Of a stretch of DNA of 64,000 nucleotides, positions 1 to 9,740 are shown piece by piece. The position numbers and the translations under genes were made by a program. Location: contig JAJEKV010000034.1 of assembly GCA_021234155.1 (NCBI GenBank), forward strand, positions 622,001 through 686,000. The letters run 5' to 3'. The DNA is from Isoetes taiwanensis (lineage: Eukaryota; Streptophyta; Lycopodiopsida; Isoetales; Isoetaceae). The notes beneath the pieces are model-generated. The model had not been told where the DNA came from. It did no database searches and was given only the letters and a program-made list of their open reading frames with translations. Positions within the stretch are counted from its first letter, which is position 1, and each line of letters starts with the position of its first letter.

Positions 1-572
1 CAAGTAAGTGTTCTATATTGATTTTCTGCTGCCTTTTTCAATTCTTTTTATAACTTGTGAACTTGCACTCACATGTTACTTTCTATAAACGTTTTACTGC
101 TAAATATCCCAAGTGTGAGGTGTCTTTTTCAATGTTTCATGCTCTATTAATGCTGACACAAATAGAAGGGCCTATACAAAGCAACTGAACTTGAATAGAA
201 GAATTATCTTTGTTGCTGTTAAGAGAAGACTGGCTGCTGAACATGGGGAAGGACCATGGTCAATGTTTAAGAAAAGCACTCGAAGTGACAAGCTTTCTTA
301 TGATCGGAGGAAACTTGTAGTTGACTTTTGGAGGAACAATATTAGAGTGTCACCTTGCAAAAAACATGTGATCAGACTAGGGAAAGGAGTGAACATAATG
401 CATCCCTTGCATTTTCTAGAGAAAACTCAAGTAAGTGTTTCTATATTGATTTTCTGCTGCCTTTTTCAATTCTTTTTATAACTTATGAACTTGCACTTGC
501 AGGTTACTTTCTATAAACGTTTTACTGCTCAATATTCCAAGTTTGAGGTGTCTTTTTCAATGTTTCATGCTC
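1..572. repeat. Direct duplication of an intron-exon junction segment
   Basis: Positions 1-149 and 428-572 are near-identical direct copies. Both carry CAAGTAAGTG, the same T-rich intron and the following coding start ACTTTCTATAAACG. The downstream copy has a proper intron acceptor (TTGCAG at 497-502). The upstream copy reads CACATG at the matching place, so it lacks the acceptor AG. The left copy is cut by the window edge. Confidence 0.85.
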
Positions 573-875
573 TGAAACCACCATATATAAGGAAGGTTAG
601 GGATAGAGAAACTTCTTGTTGTGTGTATCACATGAAAACATATTTCATTAGGCAAGCAATAAATAAGGTTAAGCATGATGAAAAATTACATGGAGCTAGT
701 TGCAAGTGCACATGTGTGGTTTGTGGCCCTGGGCCAACTTGCATGGCAAAGAAATGTACATATTCTTCTACTAATGAGCTTTGGAGATCACTAGTTTGTC
801 CAAGGGATGATGAGACAGAAGTGGTATGCACATGATTGTTTGACTCTCAAGTGCAAGAATTGTGGACCTGCCAGG

Positions 876-1507
876 TGATGACGGATTTCCCCACATCCTC
901 ATCATCGACCTTCAAAGGCAAACATGGGATCAAATAGTGCTGCTGCAGGGCAAAAGAACAAGAACCAAGAAATTTTTTTGAAGGAAAAAAAGGACGAAAA
1001 TCTGGTAATGAAAATTTGATAAAGGAAATGTGGAAGAAAATGTAGAAATATGGAAAAATGGAAAAGATGTGGAAGATAAAAAGAGGGTGCACCACTTTAT
1101 TCAAGAAGGTAATACAAAACAATGCTTCAAGATATCTTGCATGGGGGAAGAGGTCTCTGACACCATCTTCCCAGGGCTGCCACTACCCTTGCTCCATGTG
1201 AGATTCTAGAGCCCAAGAGGAGGAGAACAAGTCCCCTCAAGATATTTATAACTTTTTTGATAAATCTTGGCCATCCACTTGGCATGATCTTGGCACTCCT
1301 TTTTTACACCTCATCAATCCTTTGTTTTTTTGTCTTCTTCTTCTCCATAACCAAATTTGTCTTTTTGTTTAACAACTTAATATGGGCCCTTGGATTCTAA
1401 CAATAAGCACAAATGAATCTGGACCCTTGATCTTCACCCCCCCTTCCAATGGTTCTCTTTCTTTTCTCTTTTTTTATGTTGACCGGGTGCCAAAAACCCG
1501 GTCAACA
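876..1507. mobile_element. Solo LTR (632 bp) with 5-bp target duplication CCAGG
   Basis: The segment begins TGATG and ends CAACA, the TG...CA ends of an LTR. It is flanked by CCAGG at 871-875 and 1508-1512. Removing it together with one CCAGG rejoins the host exon in frame (CKNCGPAR | LPTCSNEL). There is no internal retroviral coding sequence, so this is a solo LTR left by recombination. It overlaps no other recognised gene. The orientation is not settled. Confidence 0.8.
1478..1506. other. Perfect 11-bp stem hairpin at one LTR end
   Basis: GTTGACCGGGT (1478-1488), a 7-nt loop, then ACCCGGTCAAC (1496-1506) form a perfect stem. It lies directly inside the CA terminus of the solo LTR, so it is probably a terminal structural feature of that LTR family rather than a transcription terminator. 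Confidence 0.7.
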
Positions 1508-1689
1508 CCAGGTTACCAACTTGTTCAAATGAATTGAAATACATTCCAGGACACAACATTGAATGGAAGACCTATGACAAGGTAAGAAACACTGTTGCAA
1601 ATTAAACGGGAGTGTTGCAGCACTCCCATTTCGTAGATTACCTTTTAAAAAATACCACATTTCTAAAATTAGCCTTTTTTGAAATTTGT

Positions 1690-2065
1690 TGAGAATTTGT
1701 AGAGGTTCCGTGTTTTTTTCCTATCATTTAGTAAAATTATCTTAGGGACCAAGTCACAATCATTTTTTTCCATGAAAAAAACAGAAACGCTCTACGTGGC
1801 AGTATTCTGCAGGCATCATCTAGGCCAATTGACTATGAGGGTATTGAACATGAACTATTTTGGCGCTCAAAACTTGGTCCTCAAGGTAACATCAATGTTC
1901 TGAGTCCATTGGCAGAGCCAATTCGTACTTTAGCAATGGGGGAGTTACCCTTCGTTGCCAGAGACTTTGGAAGAGGACCTTTGCGGCAAGCTATTTTCGG
2001 AGAATTTTAAGAATCCGTCTTCTGGCATCAGCATCCACCCTCTATGTGATGACATTCGAATATGG
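1690..2065 (+). repeat. Diverged single copy of the unit amplified at 52.7-59.2 kb
   Basis: The order of short matches is the same as in the large array: CTTAGGGACCAAGT, a T-rich stretch, CTCTACGTGGCAGTATT, AACTATTTTGGCGCT, AACTTGGTC, GAGTCCATTGGCAGAG, GAGGACCTTT. One frame stays open for about 80 codons here (including LSPLAEPIRTLAMGELPF), which suggests the unit derives from coding sequence. I do not recognise the protein. Confidence 0.8.
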
Positions 2066-2985
2066 CATTTCATGTGGTGGGTAGAGTCATACAACAATCC
2101 CAGAAAAATCCCTAGCACATGCTCCTGATGACATTCGAATATGGCATTCGAATGTAAACCCAATAACATGGCCATTGTTATATCACGCACTCATAGTTAT
2201 ACCAGTCAGTCTAATAGCTTGATTAGTGAACCCTGCACTCATCTTTCCAAAAAACCAAGTATCTCCACCTAACAGGGGACACCTAAAATTACCTCACTTA
2301 CCCTTGCCATCTCCCCTCGATTGCATAGCATAGGACCTCTCATTCCCTTAATTTCCTAAGTTTACAACAATGTGGACGTTTGTTTCGTAAAATATTGGTT
2401 CATTGCATTTTTGCTCTGCCATTTCCCCCAACTTCGTAGGTTTATAGCAATGTGTTTATTATCTCTACGTCCATCACAAAAGCTCTTTCGTCAAGGAAAA
2501 AATGAGTATTCATAAAAGTGTTGAACTCTTGTAAGATTGGGGCTCCTTCAATGGTGAAGGTTTGTTTAATTGTGTTTTGGGCCCTTTTTTTTGTGAGATG
2601 GCAACTTCTTGTAGCACAGATGGAGATCCCATTGGTGCAATCCTAGCGGCGATGTTGCGAAGTACTACATTTCTTGAGATTGCATTGTCTATTCTCGATA
2701 ATGGTGGAAGTGAAGATATTTGTGACAAGACTATTGCTTGCAAATGGAGTAGATCGAGCGATTGATGGCATATATTTTGTTGCCTTTCGCATTGCCCATA
2801 CCATGGTTTTCTATGGTTTAAAAATGGACCCCGGTAAAAAATGGTGGAAGTCCTAGGAAGGCATCCACATATTGCTCTTAGTACTACCCAATGCATTGAA
2901 CTTCAAAGGGTTAAGTCAATGACTATCCTTCAAAACTTCTATTCTACAACTTAGAACCGTCTATGATGTAACGAATTTTGATCCT
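2066..2985. other. No recognised gene
   Basis: A 21-bp direct repeat (GATGACATTCGAATATGGCAT at about 2046 and 2127) lies at its left edge. Two overlapping open frames around 2,510-2,900 lie on opposite strands, show no family features and look incidental. Confidence 0.5.
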
Positions 2986-3764
2986 TCAAGAATCTAGAAT
3001 CATGACGAAACTGGAGTTCAAGCAGGTTGCAGAACTGAGATGAAGGTTTTAGCTAGAGAGGGGCAGAAAAATGTGATGGAGCATGTACCAAAGGAACAGA
3101 AAATGAATGACAGTTTTAGGATCTGTGAATGCATCAGGTAAGAAATAGTCTCATTTTGCTTCTCTTGCTTGATTAGTTCTTTAAGTTTAACTTCTTGTGC
3201 TTTGCATCTATCAAAGAGAATTCCTAGCATTTATATTTTTGAAGGCAAAAAGAATGAGGAATACAAATCTAATAGCAGGTTGTGAAGCTGGTGCAACTAT
3301 GGCATTTTAAAAAGAAAAGCTTGGATCCCAGACGAATTACTTGAAGCATGGTTAGGCCATTTTAGAAATATTGTTCCTGGAGGGGTAAGTAAAGTGAGAC
3401 CTCATTTATTGATTTACTATGGCCATGGTAGCCATGTTGACAAGGCTACAATTCTTAAGGCTAGGGAAATAAAATTGCAGATTCTTCAACTGCTACTACC
3501 CACGTCACATAGGCTACAACCATTAGACGTGTCATGCTTTAGGCCATTCAAACTCGCATTCAGAAAATTAAAAGGTCACTTCATGCATACCAAGTATGGA
3601 GTGAAGCCTACCAGCAAAGATCTTGCAACCATTGTTTCAAATTCTTTATCTAAGGCATTTTTTGCTAGTAGTATTAGTACTGGATTTTTAAAGACTGGCA
3701 TATCGCGGAACCTCGGGTGCAACTAAATCCTTTAGCAAATAAGATGGAGTTAGTTGTAGTAATT

Positions 3765-4225
3765 GAAATTGATGCATCACAGCAGGAGAAGCATGGTTTG
3801 GTGGTGAAGATCAAGTTGATGTACAAGGTAGATATTTAGACTATTAATAAATTCTGATACAAGAAACAATATCCTATTCTGTCGATGCATCAACTGAGCA
3901 AATGAAGCCAATAATATTGCAACAAGAGAAGCACGCTTTACTGGTGAAGATCAAACTGATATACAAGGGTAAACGTGTAGATTTTTATTGTATTCTGATA
4001 CAAGAAATAATTTTCTTGTTCTATCCTTCTTTTATGTTTTTTAGATGATGAAGATCAAGCCCATAAACAAGGTAAATGTGTAACCTTTTAGCATTTCTAT
4101 ATAAAAAACACCTTTACTATTCTAATCTTTGCTGTTTTGTAATTTAGGTATTGAAGTATTTTATTTGATGGCAATGCTTTTTTGTAATTTAGGTATTGAA
4201 GTATTGTATTTGATGGCAATGGACT
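3765..4225 (+). repeat. Short tandem duplications inside the transposase tail
   Basis: A block of about 125 bp (AGAAGCATGGTTTGGTGGTG... and AGAAGCACGCTTTACTGGTG..., each ending in TTCTGATACAAGAAA) occurs twice. A block of about 42 bp (TAATTTAGGTATTGAAGTAT) occurs at about 4,139 and 4,184. Both are imperfect, so they are old. Confidence 0.7.
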
Positions 4226-4392
4226 AGCTGCACTAGCAGAACTAGTTTCTCATCTCTCTGTTCCTATTGTCTCCAATGCTCGTAACGTTGATAATGACCC
4301 TTTAACAAGTAGTAACCAGCCTCCAACGCCTGTTCTTCCACCTGCTAATGTCCCTTCGACTAGCAATTATAAACCTAAGGCAAGGAGGCTTA

Positions 4393-4596
4393 TGGCCGGT
4401 TCACATGAACTTTTTTTCCTTCAGCGCTGAGAGGTAGCTGAGTCAGCGCTGCCTTGAAACTTCAGCTCGGACTCAGCATCGCAGGTTGCATCCCGCGACA
4501 GCTGAAAACTTATAACGGGGCTGAATATTTTCGGCTCAGCCCAAGATCAGCAAGGATTCAGCCATATCACGGGAGTCTATCCATGTGAACGACCCA
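4393..4596. mobile_element. MITE, PIF/Harbinger type, TSD TTA
   Basis: The left end is TGGCCGGTTCACATGAA. The right end, reverse complemented, is TGGGTCGTTCACATGGA (13 of 17 match). The flanks are TTA at 4390-4392 and TTA at 4597-4599, the target choice of PIF/Harbinger elements. The element is 204 bp with no coding capacity. It sits inside the decayed pogo-like transposase tail, so it is younger than that copy. Confidence 0.7.
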
Positions 4597-5099
4597 TTAA
4601 GCTGCCAGAAAGTTGGAAGGGAAAGTTGCTTGTTACCTTAGACGAGATGGTGGATGCTAGGTTAGAGCAGTAATGGCAATGTGAACATGCTGTTAGAGTT
4701 AGGCAGGAGCAATAGATGAGAAGAAAAAGTTGCAGGCCCAAAGGAAGGAGGTAAAAGAGCAAAAAAAGAAGAGAATAAAAGATTGAGGAGAAGAAGGCGC
4801 GGAGAAGGCGTCAGCAGCAGCAGCAGAGCGCAGTCTTAGAAAGGTCTAATTTAGAGAACCAAGAAATCTTTGCAGCAAGAGTTAAAAGATAAAACCAAAT
4901 GCTAGAATCTGAGGTACAAGAAGCGGATGAAGGTCCACTTATTGTCACATATGAGAATCTTACTAATATGATTGATGAGCATCATAATGTTGAAATTTTT
5001 GATTATCAACATAATGAGGAACATTAGCTATGCAACCAAGGTCTAGTTTTAATTGTAAATTTACCCATGGCTGCATCTGAAGATAGTCAACTTGAGAAT

Positions 5100-5530
5100 G
5101 ACGAGGTTTGCCTTGAGGAAAACAGTTGAACACAGTTTTCTTGAGGAAATTGTTTGTTTTGCAGGTACAAGTAACGGTAATTGGTTTCGGATTATTGCCT
5201 CACCGTTTCTGCAACAGTTCATCACCATGCCTGTCTCACATGAACTCCATGCACCATTGGAGCCAACGTGTCACCATCAAGGGCTTGGACCCCCTGACTT
5301 TGAATGATAATTTTGAACAACAAACTTAATTTTGAGATGTCAAATATTGATTTAGGTTCAGCATGTCTTAAAGCGCATGTTTATGCAAAAATCTCATGAT
5401 CTGACACTGACATGTGAAATTGGGAGTAAATTTTACCTCATGTTCACCATTGCTGGCATCCCCACCTTAAGAATTAAAGACATGCAATCGTTTCAATATG
5501 AACTGCCTTTACAAAAAGTTCAATAAGAAA
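5100..5530. other. No recognised gene
   Basis: Ordinary AT-rich sequence between the transposase remnant and the thioesterase pseudogene. Short overlapping open frames show no family signature. Confidence 0.5.
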
Positions 5531-5533
5531 TGA

Positions 5534-6462
5534 TCATAGTCTTGACAACGCAAGTTCTCTCAGGTGGCTGATTTTTGAAGCACCAGGCAGTCCAATCAAC
5601 ACTGTCACTTTAAAGACTGCAACAACATATGGTTCCCAGTTCGTTGAAGCAGATGTGTTTTCTGAGTTCCCTGTGTTCTCTTTCCTGCTAGTGAATTTCA
5701 CTTCCCAAACCGGAAATTGTTTTAACAAACTATTGGAGGATTGTTGATATGTATACATTTGACATATTCTATGACTTTGAACATCCTAACATCCTTGGTT
5801 AATATGTAAAACGTAGAGTTCCGAACTTATACCACCCTGTTTTTGTCATTTCCTTATTTTAGCAGAAGAGCTACAGGTATTAAAACAAGGATTAATCTTC
5901 ATTATAAGGGCAAAAACAATAAAATACCCCGGGATAGATAAAATGAAAAAAGGGCATAACTACCTATTGACTGAATAAGCAAATGCAAATTTCTAAAAGA
6001 TGAATAGAATGATAACGGACCTGTAACCTTTTACCAATAAGCAGAGGCTTTCCGACAACATATACCTCCTGTCCAACATCAGCAGAACGAAGATGGCTAA
6101 TATTAAGTTCGATTCCAGCCCCATGCTAGCAACAGCCTCTGAAACGTATGCAGAAATGCCTCCATGAAGAACACCAAACGGCTGGAAAACAGAGGAACCA
6201 ATGCAAAGAGTTTGAACGGAAAAGAATATGCAAGAAACATAAAAAAATAAAAAAATCCTAAACTAATCAAATCAGAGTTCGAAACAAAGAGATTGATTAA
6301 TACGAAAAATAGCATAAGATCATAAATGAAAGAATGCCGAACCCGTGAAGAGTTTGAAGAGACCACGAACTTTCCTTTAACGGCGTCCGGCGTATATTTA
6401 AGCACCTGGAAGCCGATAAAGTCGAGAAGGGCCATGCCGTAACATCCATCGCTGGATGCCAT
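5534..6462 (-). pseudogene. Hotdog thioesterase, 1,4-dihydroxy-2-naphthoyl-CoA thioesterase-like
   Basis: Three exons on the minus strand: 6462-6343 (ATG start, MASSDG...ALLDFIGFQVLKYTPD), 6181-6021 (PFGVLHGGISAYVSEAVASMG, the hotdog HGG plus catalytic-acid segment, then ELNISHLRSADVGQEVYVVG), and 5710-5534 (VWEVKF... ending VTVLIGLPGAS). In plants this family removes CoA from DHNA-CoA in peroxisomal phylloquinone synthesis. Two lesions show. About ten codons are missing, out of frame, between ASMG and the ELNISHL block. The last exon is preceded by TTTCCG where an acceptor CAG is expected. Exon 1 and 2 borders (GG|GTTCGG, TTCCAG|CC, ACAG|GTCC) are otherwise present. Identity is fairly sure; function is lost. 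Confidence 0.75.
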
Positions 6463-7769
6463 GCCCTAAACTGGCGCTTCTGGATCTAAACTGGCACATC
6501 AGGCTTATGGGGGATTTAGATGCAAAATGGCGATGGGCCAGCTGAAAATTGCTGACCCACGCTAGGTAGGGGAGGGTGCCCATGAAGCGCCCACTTAAAG
6601 GAAATATCTCTAATATATAATTCTAATATGGAGGGTAAGGGGCTAGGTTAAAATAATGCGCGTAGTGTAAGATAATCGTTTTTTCCATGTTTATTGGCAT
6701 TTGGTTCATCTTTTATTGCAAACCATTGATGTGGGGAATATTCCTGGTATTGTACCAGATCAATGGCCCACATCATTTACAACTAAAGCCAGACAAACTT
6801 TTCCAATGGTGCACCTTGACCTCAATGGTCTAAAACCACAATAACATTAAACGAGAGAAATTACATAAACCTTTGTCTAAAACCCGTGGTGAGATTTGTT
6901 TTCTAGAAGACAGAGGAAGCTCAGGGTAGAATGCAGCTCAAAGAGTCATTCCGATTGATAGGGGCCAAGCTGCCGCCTGCAACAAGTAACAGAAGAAAAA
7001 GATTGAGGATACCATTTGGGGCCGATTTCTTCAGCTTCGATTCTCCAAACTTCCAATTTGTTTGCCAGCAGAAGAGCCTTTTGATTGATCGCTGCCTCAA
7101 GGGCACCTTTTATTAAGCTTGGCCGGAGCTAAGAACTCTGTGACAGATTGAAATTCATGGCCTTTTACTTTTCTGCTCAATCCGATGCCAATTGTGAGCA
7201 GATCCTCGCCGGGTTCTTCTTTCCAGTCACAATCAAATTTGAGCTCTGCTAGTGCTGCCAAATTACAGTGCCGCTACTTTTATGGGGCCGGAAAAACCCT
7301 TTGAAGAGCCTTTGAAGAAATGGAAGACCGGGGGAGAGCTCAGAAAACCACGGTTCCGGCAGAGCGCTCCATAGAAGTCGCGGCGACCAAGCAGAATACC
7401 GATTCTGATCTTGGCTTCAAAGGGAAGAGCAAAGCAGCTTCGGATTCCCATCCTTTGCCAATAAGCTAAGGCCTCCAAAGCCAATTCCGGCATTCAATTC
7501 GTCAAAAAAGCCCACCCAAATTTGGACAACCAGCAAGAATCCTTCAGCGCCGCTATGACAGGAGAAAGCAGACTACTTCGTCTGCAACAGACCGACCATC
7601 TTTGGCCCAGGCACGCGGAGGTGCATTGGCCTGCCTTCTGGACATATACCACAGGGCACGACAGGAATTGGCTCGTGCCTTTCAAATTTGGATGGTGCTC
7701 CTTATCCTTTGCAAAAAGATCCATGCAAAAAGGGAGTTGCAAAGCACCCAGAATAGCAATAACCATTTA

Positions 7770-7900
7770 AGCTCCTCTCACATGGCAAATTATACCATTT
7801 TCCATACCATTGCCAAAAATACCCACCATTGCCAAAATACCCTCCCCAAATACAAAACGAATTGGGCAAAGTATAGGGGCTAGATTAAAATAATGCAAGT
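7770..7900 (+). repeat. Dispersed repeat, copy 1 of 2
   Basis: Shares the ordered phrases CCACCATTGC, ACCCTCCCCAAATAC and GAATTGGGCAAA with 9,005-9,115 in the same orientation. The two are diverged, with indels. Type unknown; no terminal structure seen. Confidence 0.6.
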
Positions 7901-9004
7901 GTTTTTGGAAAGTTGATATTTGCTTAGAGTTATACATGTGGAAAGCTCTAAGAAATTTTAAAAGCAGGCTACCTTTCAGAAATTTACATGTGTACTGCAA
8001 GTGCATGTAAAAAGCTTCATAGTATGTTCAGAAATTTACACGTGTACTGTAAGTGCCTGTAAAAAGCTTAGTAGTATGTTCCAGAAGCTTCATTAAGTTT
8101 CTACAAAAATTCGAAGTAGATTCCAGAAGTTTTAGATTCTAGAACCTTCCGGATTGTGGTTAGCGGCATATAAAAGAAGAAGGGCGCACGGTTGTGTTTG
8201 AATTGCTGCTTTTGTTGAGGTAGTCGAGCCTTAGGCGAAAGGATGCAGGAGAAAATTTATAGTAGTTCCGAAAGATTAGGGTGAAAGAGCAGGGCGAAAG
8301 ATCAGGGCCAATTAGCCGAATATGCAAGGCGAAGATGCTCTCAAGTAGTTCCAGCAATAAATCCTTGTGTTGGAGACGAAAAACTTCTTAGGAAAAGGAA
8401 GCTACTCTAAGTCGGAACCATAAAGGAAGGGTCAAATCCTACGAACCGGGGGAAAAGAGGCCGACTGGTTGCCGGATATGCAGGAGTAAGGGCTAATCTG
8501 CTCAGGCCCAGATCTAATGCGGCATGCTCCTCCATTCTGGCAGGGGACGAAACCCTCTATTCTGTTTTACTTCCCTTGCATTTTAGCAAGAGAACCAGGC
8601 CGGACACCCGGATGCCTAAACACTAACCCCTGTAAGAAATAAACACACAAGAAATCCCCCACAAGAAGAAATAAACGGACGAAGAAATGAATATGGGACT
8701 TGAACCCACTGATCCTTGCACAACAGAAAATAATGTCTGAGTCTCTGAGAGGCCTAAAGCAGCTTCACAGGCTCTGCTCTGCAGCTGGCATATCCGGCAT
8801 GTCCACAGCCCACAGGTGTGCTCCTACCCGCTGCCTTGCCGCCTCCACGTGCTTTCCAATCCGTTGCCCAATTTCGCCCACTGGCATGTGGACACAGCAG
8901 ACCTTCCAAAAACAGACTTCGCATTCCCTTCCTCGCACCATTGAACTCAATTAAAAAAATATAACACAAATAGAAACTTGCCCCTCAAAACAATTAAGCA
9001 GCTC

Positions 9005-9210
9005 AAACATGCACAAACATACCATTTCCAATACAATACAATACCGGAATCTTAGTTCCCACCATTGCGAGAAGACCCTCCCCAAATACCAAAGGAATTG
9101 GGCAAACTTAATGGGGTTCTCAATCAATTTAGAGTTGTCCTTCTCCATTAGAAGTTTTAGCCTGGTTTTGTATTGCGCCAATAATTTTATAGCTAATCTC
9201 ATGGATTAAA
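9005..9210 (+). repeat. Dispersed repeat, copy 2 of 2
   Basis: Second copy of the repeat at 7,770-7,900: CCACCATTGC, ACCCTCCCCAAATACC, GGAATTGGGCAAACTT. Confidence 0.6.
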
Positions 9211-9354
9211 ACAACGTGGCACAACCCCTATGCATGTGGATGTCAAAAATTTGATTTATCCTCTCTTGTTGGATATGGCAGACGACCTTGCCATCAAAAA
9301 AAAAAAAAAGATATGGCAGATGAAGATTTGATGAGCAGTTGTGGTATTTTTTTG

Positions 9355-9470
9355 TTCCAAGCATAGTTATTTTAGATATTACAGGCATAGTTATTTTATT
9401 TTTTTGTTCCAAGCATAGTTATTTTAGATATTACGGGCATAGTTATTTTAGATATTACAGGCATCTGCCT
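9355..9470 (+). repeat. Short tandem repeat, unit about 24 bp
   Basis: The unit AGTTATTTTAGATATTACRG, with a GCAT linker, occurs about four times, with one copy disrupted by a T-rich block. Confidence 0.75.
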
Positions 9471-9679
9471 CTGCCACTAGAGGAGTATGTTGGGAAAAGG
9501 AGTGGAAAAAGGAGTGTTGGAAAGTGGAGTAGGCAGAAAAAAGGGGAATGTACGGTTTGAAATCGATGATAATGGTGGTTTATTTGTCTATAATGATATT
9601 GTATATAAAATCAATACGTTCGTGACTAATAAACGGAAGTTTAAAGATCATGCAAGGGGATGGTTACAAATGTGCTTTG

Positions 9680-9740
9680 AAGAATAGAATAGAATAGAAT
9701 TGTTTTTATCGTCCACAGAGACCAACATTCTAATTGAAGG
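9680..9740 (-). mobile_element. LINE 3'-end remnant with (AATAG)n tail
   Basis: GAATAGAATAGAATAG (9680-9698) is followed by TTTTTATCGTCCACAGAGAC. The same phrase, TTTTATCGTCCACGGAGACC, follows the (GGAA)n tail of LINE-C at 59,617. On the minus strand this is a LINE 3' terminus followed by a simple-repeat tail. The rest of the element is not present. Confidence 0.65.

Larger units (their letters stand above)
191..1581 (+). pseudogene. Cys-rich transposable-element-type protein, two exons, interrupted by a solo LTR
   Basis: I do not recognise a named family, but the pattern is that of conserved Cys-rich proteins carried by eukaryotic DNA elements. Exon A ends at 430 (CAA|GTAAGT) and exon B starts at 503 after TTGCAG, giving a continuous reading across the join (HFLEKTQ then VTFYKRF). 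Exon B holds ALKPPYIRKVRDRETSCC and a run of cysteines. A one-base frameshift near 820 is needed to continue into YAHDCLTLKCKNCGPAR. The frame then jumps exactly over the LTR at 876-1507 into LPTCSNELKYIP and ends at a donor (AAG|GTAAG) at 1581. No in-frame ATG is certain; the open frame at 191 begins with TTG. The gene is dead through the frameshift and insertion. Exon structure is well supported; function is inference. Confidence 0.6.
2986..5100 (+). pseudogene. Degenerate pogo/CENP-B-like DDE transposase copy
   Basis: The first catalytic block is visible at about 3000-3030 as HDETGVQAG and the second at 3,394-3,700 as HLLIYYGHGSHVD...SHRLQPLDVSCFRPFK. Both align in order with the better copy at 17.7-20.1 kb (CDETGVQAG; LLILDGHASHVD). 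The second catalytic Asp is replaced by Tyr/Gly, and stops and frameshifts are frequent, so this copy is dead. A Pro/Ser-rich tail at about 4,250-4,390 continues, after the MITE at 4,393-4,596, into KLPESWKGKLLVTLDEMVD and a Lys/Arg-rich coiled stretch. The family acts as a nuclear cut-and-paste transposase. The N-terminal HTH part is not visible here. Confidence 0.75.
6600..9680. other. No recognised gene; short repeats only
   Basis: Contains a two-copy tandem repeat of about 60 bp at 7,975-8,085 (AGAAATTTACATGTGTACTG), a dispersed repeat pair (listed separately), and a phrase GGGGCTAGRTTAAAATAATGC at 6,640 and 7,875. Several 60-90-codon open frames overlap each other on both strands and match no family. 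Confidence 0.5.
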
